Positions 23,042 to 36,649 are shown, counted from the stretch's first letter. The stretch: 64,000 nt of DNA from Isoetes taiwanensis (GCA_021234155.1 JAJEKV010000028.1:248001-312000); one strand, 5' to 3'. Notes: a model not told the origin generated them from the sequence alone. Numbers and translations are program-made.

Positions 23042-23175
23042 GTACCGAGTGCCGGGAAGTCGAAATCGCAAGGGAGTTGGGTTATGGATTTTGGCCTAGA
23101 TAGGTCCTCCGTGCCAGGAACTTATCCTTCTTCAGAGTCCTAGGGTTTTGGCATAGCTCAATTGAATGTGGAGGA

Positions 23176-26100
23176 ATGGCGAGAACAAACATATCATTAG
23201 TTTTTCTGTTACTCTTTTGTTCTTTCGTCCAGATCTCGTCTGCTAAGAGATTCGTGCTTGTTCTTGACGATGAAGATGGCACTGATGAAAATCAGGATCG
23301 TCCAGCGTTGGATGATTTGTCTGTGGTTGAGAAGGGGGATGAAATCCCAGCTCCTTCTGAGGGTCAGGAGGTACCAGATTCTGAGGGATTTATTGATCCT
23401 GATGACAGCGAGCATCCCTACTTGTATTCCAGTTCCTCGTGGCAGGATATTCTGGAAGGCGCAGGAACTGAAGAAAAGTTTGGAGAAACATACACAGATG
23501 CAGTAAAAAGAATGTTTGGTGCTATTAGTGAAGGAGATCCGGACAATTTAGCAGATGCAATCAAGGATATCAAAGGAGCAGCAGATTTAGGGCATCCACA
23601 TGCCCAATCCACGTTTGGCTTCCTTCATGGGAGCGGTTATGGTATGGAGCAGAATGAATTGAAATCCTTTCTATATCATAGTTTCGCTGCAAATGGAGGT
23701 GATTACCAGTCCAAAATGGCTCTAGCATACAGTTACTTTAGACAGCAGGTACTTCACGTCATGTTTTTTCATAGCTAACATAAGGAACCAATGGGCAGAG
23801 TACTTGCTCTCTTGCTTATGTTGTGATCGTCGCCCCAATTTTGCTTTTAACTGTCCTGCAACCAGTTCTGAAGCTTAAGCAACACCTAGGTCTTGTATTT
23901 GGAAGATAGTAGTAGGGTACTAGGACAGGGTTATATTGCTTAGTAAGCATGTTTTTTATTTGAAAAGTTGCTAAATGTTTTTAAAGCATTCAACAATTTT
24001 ACATTGACATATTGGGATATTGCCAGATTCTTGCATTGCTATGTCATCTAACTTTAAGCAGCTTGGCATTGCATTATGTACCATTGCTGTTCAGTTTGTT
24101 GGGACAGTACTATTATTATGCAAAGCAAGGCTGCATGTCTGTCTCCAAATTACAGTCTTAAGTCAATTGTGAAATGACTTTTTGGGCACAAGTTCAAGAA
24201 GTAATTATTCTATAAAGAGCATCTCTACCTCATAGTCGTCATTGAAGGGATCTTCAGATTTGCTGGGGTGAGGAGTAAGGGGCGGTTATTCTTATGGGGA
24301 AGGCCACCCATAATTGACATACACCATGCAAGAAGCAGTTCTCGGTGTTATTGTATGTTGTGCCAAAAGGTTTGGTGCTTGTAGTTGGTAATTATTGTTA
24401 CTCCCCTGGGATACTAGGTACCTGGTCCATCATTTTCCATGTTCTCCATCCATGTTCTGGTTCTTGTTGTGGAAGTATCCAGAGGAATTAATGTCCGCAT
24501 AATGGAGTGTTTGAGAATATTAAGTTTCCTTTGTGAGGGCTTTTCAGTCCTTGCCTTAATTAGATGCAGATTTGTTAGTCCTTCCTTACCAACCGGAAAC
24601 TATGCAGATGTACGACAAGTCAGTGGATTTGTATGCGGAGCTTGCAACTACAGCTGTGGCGAGTTTTATGACTTCTAAAGACAGCCCCCTGATGGAGGCA
24701 GTCCGTCTTAACATTGGCGCTGAAGAAAATAAGGACGCTCTTAAGAAATTTCGTGGTGAAGAAGACGATGACTTCCAGTTTTTGGAGTATCAGGCACAGA
24801 AGGGTCACTCAAAAGCAATGTACAAAATTGGGCTTTTATACTACTTTGGTTTAAGAGGTCTAAGACGGGATCATGCAAAAGCATTATCATGGTTTCTTAA
24901 AGCTACGGAGAAAGGCGACGTGGTTTCTCTTGAATTTCTAGGGGAAATATATGCTTGGGGTTATGGCGTCGAGAGGAACTACACAAAGGCATACGAATAC
25001 TTCCGGAAGGCTCTACGCGAAAAAATATTCTCCGCATACAACGGACTTGGCTACCTTTATTTGAAGGGACTTGGAGTCGACAAGCAGAATTTTACAATGG
25101 TAACTTCTTAGGTTGTTTCTCTGTAAAGCGTTTACCTGATATAATTATAAATGGACACTTTAAAAATAAGATCATCATAACTGGCATCCATCTCTTCTGA
25201 TGGTTGCAATCCCATCAAACATTATTGTTGGTTATGGAATTCTCCTTGATTGTGAGATCATTGTTTACAATGTTGTCACAGGCAAAGGTGATAAACACTT
25301 GGCTTTACAACAATGAAGTACGATAAGAACATACTTGGTTGAAGTGCTTGCTGCAGAGGATATGGATTAGCTAAGCTTTTAATTTGATCTAAGATTTAAC
25401 AGATGTAAAAAAAGGCTCAATAACACTTTTAGTATGATATTAAACAGACAAGAAAAGAATAGCATTTGTGTATTTTGTTTTAACATTTGATATTGTTTAC
25501 AATTTCTTTCAGGCAAAAGAGTTCTTTAAGAAGGCCAAAGAGCATGATGACCCAAATGGCATCTATAATTTGGGGGTGCTTTCATTAAAGGGGATTGGTG
25601 TAAAAAAAAACATTAAACTGGCAAGCAGGCACTTCCTCATTGCTGCTAACGCAGGGCATACGAAGGCATATTATCAACTTGCACAAATGGCGCAGAAAGG
25701 TGTTGGACTGAAAAAGAACCTAGCAGTGGTAATGTTACTAGACACAGGAGCCTTAATTATTGAGATGATGCATCAGAGTTTATTTTGGTTGTGAACGCTG
25801 TTGATTGTGCATCCTTACTAAAGAAGGAATTGAAAGGAGTTGTGATCTTTCTTTCATCAATCCTGCTAGAGCTGGAATAGATCACGTTATAAAACTATGG
25901 GCTTTCTTTCATCAATCCTGCTGGAGCGGAATAGTACGTAATTGGCTGAACTTATAAAGGTCTAAGAGAAGGTTGATCTAATTATTTATTGTGAAGAACT
26001 GTGTCGGAAGAGAGTAGAATTTGCTTTTTAGTTAGGCCAAGAGCAGTAAGTAGATAATTGATTGCTGATTGATATATACAGTTTCCAAGTTCAAGCCCCT

Positions 26101-27294
26101 GTATGGTAGAGAGGCTGAAAACTCTTCACACTTAAACTTGTTATTGGTGTGCTGCATATAGTTGGGTGCTAATCAGAAGCTGTTTTAACAAGAACCCAGC
26201 ATAGTTTTTTAGATAACCTTTCTGAATAAAATCTGTATACCTTCAGTTTTGTTTTTCGAAGTTTTGAGAAGAGTTCTATTCTAACGTGTGCATTCCCAAT
26301 TGTAGGCAGCACAGCTATATAAGATTGTAGCAGAAAGGGGTCCATGGGGTTCATTATTGCGATGGGGCTTGGAGTATTACTTGAAAGGTGACTATGCTTC
26401 GTCACTTTTGCTATATTCGAGTGCTGCAGAACTAGGATATGAAGTAGCACAGAGTAATGCAGCCTGGATTTTAGACAAGTACAAAGATGAAGCCACTTGC
26501 ATAGGGCAGTCAGGCTTTTGCACAGACACTGAGAGGTATCAGCGTGCTCACAAATTTTGGCGGCATGCATCAGAGCAGGGTAATGAGTATGCTGCCCTCC
26601 TTATTGGAGATGCATATTATTATGGTCAGGTATGCGTCTGAAGCAAACCACGAGAAGTTTGTGTTTATTGTAAAGAAACAAATCAATCATTTGATGTTTC
26701 AAACTATTGGCTTCATTTTTCTTCTGTGTTTGCAGGGTATTGGGAAGGATTTGGAACGAGCTGCTGAAGCTTATGCTCGTGCTCGTTTGCAACAAAATGC
26801 TCAGGCCATGTTTAACTTGGGATACATGTATGAGCATGGGCTTGGTCTCCCTGTAGATTATCATTTAGCCAAACGGTATTATGATGAAGCTGTTGAGACA
26901 GATCCAGCTGCGGGAGTGCCAGTTTCCTTAGCTCTAATGGGTCTTTGGCTGCGTCAGCATTACCAAAATAGTTCTTTGGTAAATATACCCCCGTCTTACA
27001 TTATGATTTAAGTGTTTGGAAATGTTTTGCACCTTAGACGCTAAAATCAAGGTCATGCATTGTGTTTTAGTAAATAATTTGAATATTGTTGCCCGTGTCT
27101 TTGAACAGGTAAAAGCTATTGACATGCTTCCCGAGTGGACATCAAAGAGCAGAAGCTGGTTACAAAACATTTCAATGGGAGAAGGCAATGCTACACTGTT
27201 CACGCTGATTGTCTGCTTATTCACAGTTTTATACTTTCGTCAACGACACAGGCGCATTGCTGTACAAGCCATTCAACAAAATAGAGTTGAATGA
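23176..27294 (+). CDS. HRD3: HRD3/SEL1L homologue, ER-associated degradation receptor, six exons
   Basis: The six exons are 23176-23748, 24608-25099, 25513-25728, 26306-26629, 26736-26978 and 27109-27294. All have GT-AG borders and phase-0 junctions, and they encode 677 residues, the usual length for plant HRD3A. Residues 1-23 form a signal peptide ([17 protein letters not shown]). An acidic region follows, then many Sel1-like repeats from about residue 95 to 600 (motifs such as [23 protein letters not shown], shortened here, and [13 protein letters not shown]). A single membrane span lies near residues 643-659 before a basic RQRHRR tail. This gives a type I ER membrane protein with a lumenal repeat domain. 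In the family it partners the HRD1 ubiquitin ligase and recruits misfolded glycoproteins for ERAD. No defect is visible. The start ATG directly precedes the signal peptide. Confidence 0.96.
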
Positions 27295-28227
27295 TGGAAG
27301 CTTTAGAGTTGTGTAAATATAATGCAAGAGAGTTACGAGCCCAAGTCTAAAATGTACACTGAGTTCGCTTTGTTACCATACAAATCCATTAGTGAAATTC
27401 CACTATAATAGCAATTTGAGGATTTAGTAAGGGGCCAATATTTTGATGGGTCTTCCAGAAATTCATCAGCTATGGTGTAAGAGGTCTTGCCCATGGAACA
27501 TTTCAATTAATAGGTAAACAGATTAACACGGTTTGAGCACGTTTTTCTTGATAGTTTTGTTGCGCAATGGTGATGTATCTAGATTCTAGTGTAAAGTGAT
27601 GTATCTAGATTATAGTGTAAAGTTAATTGGTAAGGAAGAAATTTATCTTTGTCCCACCACACCGCTAACCTTGATGTAGAATCAAATTTTACTTATTCTT
27701 AAACAATTGTCTATACCAATTTAGTCAATTCACAATATCAAGTTCAGGGCATTGTGTCTTACAATTCACCTTAAGCATAGAAAATGTGTGACCAATGGGG
27801 ACGCGACCTTGTACAGACTTTATGTGCGGCCAATGGGTAGGCAACCTAAAACATTCTTTTTCACCTCCAGGCCTGACTTGCTTTACCTAGGAGGTTCGGT
27901 GAGAGAGATACCTAGGAGGTTCGGTGTGAGAGAAATAATTATTAACACCCATTCTTGACTTGATTTGCTATCCAAAATTTGAGCTTTTTTCTATAAGTAC
28001 CTCGTCTCCTGTTCCTCGTCTTGTTGTCCCCTCCATGCATTACGCTCTTGGTTTTGCTCCATTTCCCAAGTTCATTTGGTAAGAACTTTTAATTACACCG
28101 TTGATTTTATTATGCTCCTCGAATATCTAATGCTATTATTGTAACTCGGTTTTGGATATGTCCATAGTTCATTTCGCTGCTTTTCAGGTGGTGATTATAG
28201 AGTTGAAAACGATTCAGGTTGCTTCAA
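27295..28227. other. HRD3 3' flank, no further gene
   Basis: AT-rich 3' untranslated and intergenic sequence. There is no canonical AATAAA close to the stop; AATATAATG-type variants occur within 30 nt. A short duplicated stretch at 27570-27620 repeats GTGATGTATCTAGATT. Confidence 0.4.
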
Positions 28228-28236
28228 TATTTTTAT

Positions 28237-29028
28237 GGGCAAATTATAAAAATGCCCTAGTATTTTACTTAAATTATAAAAACACCGCTGTATTCTCATA
28301 AATTATAGAAATGCCCTTGCCTGCCATTTGGTCCGTACCAGACCCAGCCCAAATTCTGTGGAACTTTCGCCAAAATCGTTGGCAGCCATGGATCGCTTTC
28401 TTTTAAGTTCAGGCTTTCTGCAACGGGCCATGAATCGTTTTTATATGAATGGAACGGAATTGCAGAATTGAATGCTTTGGATTCTGAAATGTTATTCTTT
28501 CAGATTTCATGCTTTGGATTGTGATTTGGATTGTGCCCAGCCATAGAAGCCCTTCAAATCGATATGACAGAGTCCCCAAATTGTGGTGAGAATGCAACCG
28601 AAACTACAGAAATGTTGCCCGAATCCATAATTGTATGATGACTTCAATGCTACACAATTTGCCAGTGATGCATTGCATCGTGGGTCTGCTGCAGCTTCTA
28701 CAGAGAAGCTTCTACACGAAAGCTTGCAGAGGGAATTCAACTGGCTGATAAATGAGATCTTTCTCAGGCACAATGAGCTTTTTACCAGCAGCTTTTGCTG
28801 CTAAAGGACATGGAAGATGCAAGGCAATGCTCTTTGAAAATACTTAAGCCTATATAAGCAAAGCAAAGCAAGCTCAAGCTTCTACGGCGAATCACAAATC
28901 CCTGGCTATGCGGTTCACTGTATTTTCGGGGATAGGAGCTCGACATAGGGGCATTTCTATAATTTATGAGGATACTGGGGTATTCTCATAATTTAGATAA
29001 AATAGAAGGGCATTTTTATAAATTGCTC
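28237..29028. mobile_element. Mutator-type MITE / possible Pack-MULE with 9-bp target-site duplication
   Basis: Long inverted termini (over 80 bp, imperfect) begin GGGCAAATTATAAAAATGCC on the left; the right end is the complement, finishing in ATAAATTGCTC. The flanks are identical nonamers TATTTTTAT (28228-28236 and 29029-29037), the same target sequence as the MITE at 17.5 kb. The 792-bp element has about 600 bp of unrelated, non-AT-rich interior (28330-28930) with gene-like composition but no frame I can identify. It may have captured host sequence. Confidence 0.85.
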
Positions 29029-29037
29029 TATTTTTAT

Positions 29038-32000
29038 TGGTAGCTTCGTTACTCATTGCTGGGGCGAACAAAACTGACAATTCTATTTCATTTTTAATGA
29101 AAGATATGTAGATTACTGATACAATGGTTAATTTTTATGCATCTATAGATGGAAGCACAATGTAGTTAATAATATAATAGTTCTTGACGTACATTCGATG
29201 TGTGTTTTTGCTTTGCAATAAGTCTTGAATAAATGTCTCTGTGATACCAGATGATTGCATAGAGAAAACAATATATAAGTGTGAACTTTTGGAGCTCTAC
29301 TTATAATTTCATTACGTAATTTTATTATGAACATTTAAGCATCTTCCACGCTTCTTATTATGTGCATTTTATAGTTGTAGGATCCTAAGCTATCTATGCG
29401 TTACATCATTACTTTTCTGTCAGTTGTTTATCGAGTAAATGGAATTGTAGATGAGTAAACAATTAAAAAGAGTCGTGATTTGTTGGTATAGATTTATAAT
29501 GGATAGGTTATAAGTTCAAATTTGCATTTTTTAACAACCTCAAAATGGTGGCACAGTAGCCACAGTGCGAAATTGTCATCTCCATTTTAAATGGATGCAC
29601 GATGCATTGTATAGATGTGTTGCTAAGATTCTATGTTTATATTGAGCAAGTTGGAAGTTCAAATTTGTATTTTGCTACCAATCTCAAGACGGTGGCACAT
29701 AGCCACCCTAGGATTTTGGCAATGAATCATATAAATACAAATTAAAAACCCCCTTCGAACTTTGGTGCTCACTTTGAAGGTTCTTTGGGAACTTTGGCGC
29801 TCACTTTGAAGGTTCTTTGGGAAATCTTGCTTGATGGAATCCGTGAAGCTGAAGGCAGTTTTAAGGGAAATAGAGACAATGATATTCATGACTTATAGAC
29901 CGTCACTTGTCATAATTAGATTTAGCAGCTTCGGGGTAGGGTTTTTTTGTACAAGTCTGCAGGTTTAAAAATAGGGTTCGAATGAAAATTGGGAAGGCTT
30001 GGAGGGCCCGTAGCTGATCCCACCAAACCTCTAATGATAAAAGACTTAATTACAAAACCATTGTATATTATATACACCATTGATGTGGAAGCAATGTTCT
30101 AGGGAGCTCTTGCCCTCATCTATGCCTATTGGCATTTAGATCAATGACGCTACGTCATATAGCCTATATTCAATAAAAAAAACAACAAAATCTATAGCAT
30201 TTATTTGTGGATTTGGATCGATTTACCTGATTTGAGGCCTACCTCATGTTCACATTACAACAATCATCATGTAGCCTTGATTCTGGACTGTCAGCTCAAT
30301 CTTCACTGTCTTTATTTAGCTATACAAGAATCATCATGCAACCTTAATTCTTGCTTGAGATTGTTGGGTGAGTGATGATTCCTGTATAAGTAAATAAAGA
30401 CAAGACCAAATATCATCATACCGATTTTTCTCAACACCATATCTTCCATATTTCTTGTAATGTTTCTCTCCATATCTCAAGGAATTGCGTAATATACCCT
30501 AAATAAGAATCTTAATTCACATATCTCAAAATGAAAGAAGCCTCCTTGACAACGAATATTAATGCTCTTTACCACTATATGTGTTGCAGATTACCTGCTC
30601 AATTATATAATAATCATCATCACGTGATAAGAAGTTTTTCACAATCAGCTAACAAGAAATTTCATTGCATTTTGAGGAAATGGATTTCCTTTCAGGAATA
30701 TGGGAAGAACATGCAAGTTATAAGTGTAATACTTAGTAACTGTATTGATGAGAAATAATAAGGAAACACATACTTTATCTCATGAATAATGTAGGCCATA
30801 AAATACTTCTATTGCAAAAAATTGAGAGAATTCATATGAAAAGACCAGTCTTCTTTTACAAGCCCATGCACCAATAGTCATGTATGTAATCTTGTTTGCC
30901 GATTGTTTTGTATGAAATGAGGTTTTTGGTATTTATAATTCCTTTTCTATACAGAAAAACATAAAGTATACATGTAATAATCTCAAGTACTTGAATCACA
31001 TGTGCTGGAAGTATAATATTCTATAGATGTATATAGTATATATATGTATTCTTCTATACATACTATTTGCAATTTAACTCTTTGTGTTCAAATTTATAGG
31101 CTAAGCTTTAACAAAATTTTGTGGATGAGTACCAAATGCACAAGTTGGTATTAAATGTTTGAATACTTTAAGCCAGATTGCATAAAAAATTTGAAGGATA
31201 TTAAATGTCGAGCATGTAAAGAAGTTTAGGAAAGCTTGTAATTCTATGAGAAGCAAGCTTCACACTATTGTAGGTGCAATTGCGAGATATGTAGTGTAGT
31301 TCACACATATAGATGTTGTAACTTCAACACACTATGGAGAGAAATGGTTTGCCAGAAGCAAGTGGGGGAAGAGTGGCACACTCTTAAGTGCATTATAATG
31401 GGTAAACAAAGGACTCCCTAAAACCATCACCACCACTACCTCCTCCTCCAAAAGTGGACTGATCCAAATTATGAAATTGATGGTGTTACATGGTAGACAT
31501 ACTATTATATAGATTAGAAGTCAAAGAAGGACAGTTCGAGAAGACTTAAATTGCTAGCCACGTTGATAGATGCAGCCTTCATGCTAGACCATATTTGACC
31601 ACATGAAGAAATGTACATCGCAATTTAGATTTGGAAAATAAACCAAAATGCCCTTAATTGTTGGCTAATTCCCCAAAACCCCTTCATATTTTTTAAATTC
31701 TCGAAATGCCTTTAATTTTAAAGTATTCTTTCCAATAGCCCTTTGTACTTCGAAAATTATCAAAAAGCTTTGCAGAATTTCTAAATTATCCCTTTCCACT
31801 AATATCCGGCATATTTTCACAACAATTTGAAAAATAATGTTTGGAACATAAAATATGCGGTGGAAATGTCAAATAGGATTTTAGCAGCTGCATTCATTAT
31901 GACCGCCATTGCCACAATGTGTGCACTTATACACACACTTTTCTTTATCTACGTCTTCAGTCCTATCTCGTTTCCAGGCCTTGTTTTGGTTTACAGGCCT

Positions 32001-34244
32001 TGTTTCCAGGCTCTGATAGCCACTATGTGGGAAAAAGTGATGCTTTAGTGCAGACATTAGAGTCCGAGTTAGAGCCACAGAAGCAACATTATGTTAATGC
32101 AGGAGTGCAGACATTGAAAATGGAACATGTTGAGGCGAGAGCAACTCCATAATCCACAGTGGACGAAGAGTCAGTCTAGCAAACAGGAGCAGGCTGAGCA
32201 GGCTGCCTCAGTATTTGTTGCTCCCAAGACCCTGAACTTGCATATTATAGGGGTTTAAAGGCCGAGACTGATGCTCATGCAAATGTGGATGAGGCTTTGC
32301 ATTCAGAAAGATTGTTACAACTACTGTAAGAGGAAGAATAAATGCTGAACATGTTGATGGACCATAGCCCATGTTCAAAAATAAGATTAGATGTGACAAA
32401 CTATCTTATGATGAGAGAAAACTAGTGGTGGACTTTTGGAGATATAAGACAAGGGTTTTCCCATGTAAAAAGCATGTCATTAAGATTAATACCTCACCAG
32501 GAAAGAAGATCTTGCATGCACTAGTCACTTTCTTGAAGAGACCCAGATATTTCTTAAGCAAATTGTTATTCTTTGAATACATAAAGCTCTTTGAAACATC
32601 TTTCCAGATAAGTAAAATTCACCTGAAAAGGATCCCTGATCGCCGAGATACGATGCTCTAAAGTTCGACCAGAAAAACGCCCAAGAATTGCCTCTTTCCA
32701 AAAACCTTTATTGAAACTTATTCCCTTTGTTTTTATCATTAGCTTTGTATAACTTAGCACATACCATATATATAACATTGCTATAACACTCTAAAATACA
32801 TAATGCATAATATGACGACTAGGGATAGGTTCTATATGTCAATGTAAAAATATATTTTTTTGCAAAACAATACTGGAAGTATAAAACATATTTTTGGACG
32901 TTTTATACCTTGACAAAAAAATCCGGTGCGATCACGTCCCCAAAGCATGCGATCTAAATAAAAACATCTGTCACTCCTTGCGGTAGTGACATTTCGCAGC
33001 CGCGATCTATTCAATTCGAAGCTGCCAAGAATTAACACGGATGCTTCATTCTTTTAACCCAGAGACTTTACATGTTATCCTTGGTAGATGCAAGGTGCAG
33101 ATGCATTCAGTGACAATTGCAGTCGTTAGGTGCAGACACATTGTCCCCCCAACGCGGCCTCATAGTTGTTGTTCTCCCACCATTTTTTATATAAGATTTG
33201 CAGTCGCGCATTTTATTCTGCGCTCACTTTTGGATGAGCACCAGCTTGTTGTTCCCTTGCCTTGTCCTTTTACTAGTGTAGGGTTATAATTAGTGTCCAT
33301 TGGGTTGCATGGGTTGGCCTAGCATGGCTCCACCAAGATTTATTCTGGTGCGCCATCGAACGTAGGCTGCTTAACCATGTGAACTTAGTGGATTAGGGTC
33401 AGTGGCTTCCAGATTGACGACACACTGCCTTCCATTACCATGAGCTGATTTGGTAATATTTTATGGTGTGTGGACATCGCCTTGATGATGCTTCAAGAGC
33501 ACTTGTGGTATTATATACGAATGTCAAGGCTTAAATAAGGGGTTGGAGTATATGGCGGCAAGTACTCAAACAATATGTAAGCGAAAGGAAAGCCTATAGA
33601 CTACACTCATTTAGGAGTGTACATAGTTTCCCTTGATTTAGGATTCTCTCTTCATTTGATTTTCCTCTTTAATTGGTCTAGAATGCCTTCTGCTATAAGC
33701 TTGCTTGTCTCATTGCAGGTGTCATTTTAGATTCATCAAATAGGAATATCAAAAATAGACTAGGCCGTCTCCTTGCCTTCTAAAATAATTCATCTCTTTC
33801 TACCATATTACACAAATTGACACTTGAGTGTTTTGTGAACCATCGCTCTCATATTCATGCTTTTGAGAATTGTCACTGTTTGACTCCTTCTTGGACAAAG
33901 ATTCCGTTATCGTAAGATTCTTCAGCCCACAAAGGGTCAAGCGGTGATCGAGTTCAAGAGGGCAAATATGGAGTGATGATTCTTCGGACATTGATTAGAG
34001 TGGAGCTTCAATGCCGCCAGGACCTATGATCATCACCTCCTTTTCAATGCATTGTGTTGTCCACTACAAAGAAGGTTTCGATCATAGGTTCGATTGACAT
34101 TGGGATGTGCGTTTGTGCAAGCCTGTGACCAATATTTTAATCTAAGAAATCATCATTTGCATTTCCTTCATGGCTGCGTGCTTTGAAAGTCGACCTTCTC
34201 ATAGTATGCGTTTCAATGTTATCAGGACAGTGATCATAATCTTC
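29038..34244. other. Non-coding interval
   Basis: About 5 kb with no supported gene. It contains a perfect-register 32-bp tandem duplication at 29758-29822 (AACTTTGGYGCTCACTTTGA...). Stretches near 31640-31800 have repeated AAATGCC/AATTCTC motifs resembling eroded Mutator-type MITE ends. A weak coding-like frame lies at 32371-32661, but it has no recognised motif and no intact context. Confidence 0.4.
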
Positions 34245-34378
34245 TTTACTCCCTTGAAAACCTTTCGAGGCAGGGGTTTTTTAATCCTAGTAGTAATGAT
34301 TGTACTAGCCCATTGTATGGGTCCCATGACCTATTGGTCTCCGTGGACGTTAAAAAAACTATTCTATTCTATTCTATT
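34245..34378 (+). mobile_element. Non-LTR retrotransposon 3' end with (ATTCT)n tail
   Basis: The repeat body holds CTTTCGAGGCAGGGGTTTTT, TTAATCCTAGTAGTAATGAT, and GGTCCCATGACCTATTGGTC followed by TCCGTGGACG, ending in TTAAAAAAACTATTCTATTC. A pentanucleotide tail is typical of SINEs and some LINEs. A sister copy lies about 440 bp downstream. Confidence 0.65.
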
Positions 34379-34684
34379 CTTTGGACTCCATAGTCAGCGC
34401 TCCATATTGCCCCCTGTAATAAAGATTTAGACCATATGTTTTGACCACATTGAGAAGCAGGTCTACAATATTGTGGTTTATTCAATATGGTTCTTTGGTT
34501 TTTTTCCAACGAACGTAAAAAAATCTAGAGTTACATTACTCAAAACAAGTTTTAAACTTGAAATTGTTTATGCTGATGCTTACCTTGTACATGGAATTTG
34601 AAAAATGGCATCTACTTCCATATCCACATTTTTAATTTACAAAGAGACTAACTTGAAGATATAGGTCAGCATATTTAATTACTG

Positions 34685-34829
34685 CTAAGGTTTTTCCCTC
34701 GAAAACCCTTCGGGGCGGGGGTTTTTTAATCCTGTCAGTAATACGCTTGCTACTCTCTTTCTTGTTTGGGTCCCATAGGCCAATTGGTCTCCGTGGACGC
34801 TAAAAATCTATTCTATTCTATTCTATTCA
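34685..34829 (+). mobile_element. Non-LTR retrotransposon 3' end with (ATTCT)n tail, second copy
   Basis: Same family as the repeat at 34245: AAGGTTTTTCCCTCGAAAAC, CCTTCGGGGCGGGGGTTTTT, GTCCCATAGGCCAATTGGTC and CCGTGGACGCTAAAAATC, ending in repeated CTATT. It is better preserved than the first copy. Confidence 0.7.
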
Positions 34830-35592
34830 TAAACAAAACGGGGGGTATTGAAAGATAAACAACTTATATATACAAGAAACTTATAGCGGCGGCCAAGGCT
34901 GCCGCGAACTATTCTTTTTTCCAGATCATCATGGGGAATTTGTGTGTGAATTCAAAATCGGCGTGAAGAAGGATGGAGGCAAAGATACCTCCCCAAGTTT
35001 CCCTCGAGTTCCAAGATTCTCTGTCTATGGAAATGTGTTCGCTATGATTCTCTAACTATGGAAATGTGTTTTGTGAAAAAGGGTTATACATTTCGTGCAA
35101 GATAAAGTGTAGCTAATTTCCCATTGAGATAATGGTTTGTAAATGTCGGGAACTTATTAGAAGAGGCCAGAACAATATGATTCTAAATATTGAAAATATT
35201 AGATTTAGGCAAGGATAACTTGGCAAATGAAAAAGATGATAAAATATACTCATTTTTTGCCTGACAATATGGAACCATGGATCATATTATTTAAAGGTTG
35301 CAAAGGCCATCAAACTACGATTTAATAGGAAAGGATATTGAATAATCACTAGCAATGGTAAAGTAGTAGGCAATAATTTTAAAAGACTTATGGCCCGCGG
35401 CATTATGCTAGAAACAGAAGGGCGGTCGCGGCACTTCTCTGCCGTAAGTGGAGATGAATTCTTGATCTCCAGTGTGGATGCATTCCAGCAAAACATAAGA
35501 GGGCACAACATAATAGGCCTAGATTGCCTTTACCTTGCTTACTGAATCTGCATTTTCGCAAGTTGTCTCAAAGAAATAGAGTCTGAGTATGG

Positions 35593-36648
35593 GCCATTAG
35601 CCATTCTTGTCCCTATCTAAACTATATGTGCCAAGAATTTGACTAATGAACCCTAACTATGTATATTTAGGTTAGATTTATGTGATATTCTGTTATTTCG
35701 ATTCATATGGTTCTATAATGTATGATCTGTTCACATTCCTGTGTATTGGGAAGGGGGTAGAGACCCAAACCTTAGTAGATATGACCCTAGATTAGCCTCA
35801 TTAACTCCCAATTAATGCGGCCTGTGCATAAGAGCCCGCCTGCGCTGTGGGTGGAGGGGCCAAACCGGCTGACAAGGGGGAACTTGTCCGATGGCAGTTG
35901 ATCCCTCTGGTGTGTAAAGCCTACCGGAAAACATTGCGGACTAGGCCTAATACCTTATGCACTGCGTGTGACTCTGGTATGGGCTCGACACCTCTTGGGT
36001 GGTGAGGCCACCTTCAATGGGGTTGAAGTCATAGACAAGCAGTGGCTCTCTGACTGCCTATCATTGGCATGTGTCCTCTGGAGGAGAGAGTGATCCCCTC
36101 CTGCCTCATCGGGACTGAGGAGATGCAACCCTAGAGTAGCCCCTTTGGTTATGCCTCCAGCAGGCTACGGTCCAGTCCCAAAGCTTATCAGCTTATCTGC
36201 AAAGTATGCACAGGAGGGGCGGATGGAGTGGACTACCCAACGACCGTGCTCTACGCCAGCCAAATCCATTTGCCATGAATTCTATCTGCTTTGACCTCTG
36301 GAGACCCCAAGCCGTCAGTCAAACCTTGAGTCTGAGCCTTGGATAGGATGTGCCATTGCTGTCTATGTTATTATGATGATAGCTCATGTTGTTATGGTGA
36401 TCTCCACCCTTCGTGGTGGTTATATGTATTATTTGTTGTTATGTACTTATGTCACACGCTTCCACATTGCTAGATGATCCCAAGGGGGGCGGGGTAAATG
36501 ACACGTCCAGTCCTCCCACGTAGGATTCCCGCCCACCATCGGGAATCCCACGTTAGATGGGCAACCTCTCGATGGTAGCATAGCTAAAGAAGGGAAATCT
36601 CCAGTTTGTGTATGATGGGAGTATCATATATGAACGAGGGACATTACA
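35593..36648 (+). repeat. 5' LTR, truncated
   Basis: About 1056 bp collinear with 44679-46278 of the 3' LTR (outside the inserted MITE), from GCCATTAGCCATTCTTGTCC to the terminal ACATTACA. The first roughly 498 bp of the LTR are absent, so the U3 promoter is missing. Sequence upstream of 35593 shows no LTR similarity. Confidence 0.85.
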
Positions 36649-36649
36649 A

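Noticed and set aside
32371-32661. ORF with LSYDERKLVVDFWRYK as possible transposase
   Set aside because: No catalytic motifs or terminal repeats could be found around it.
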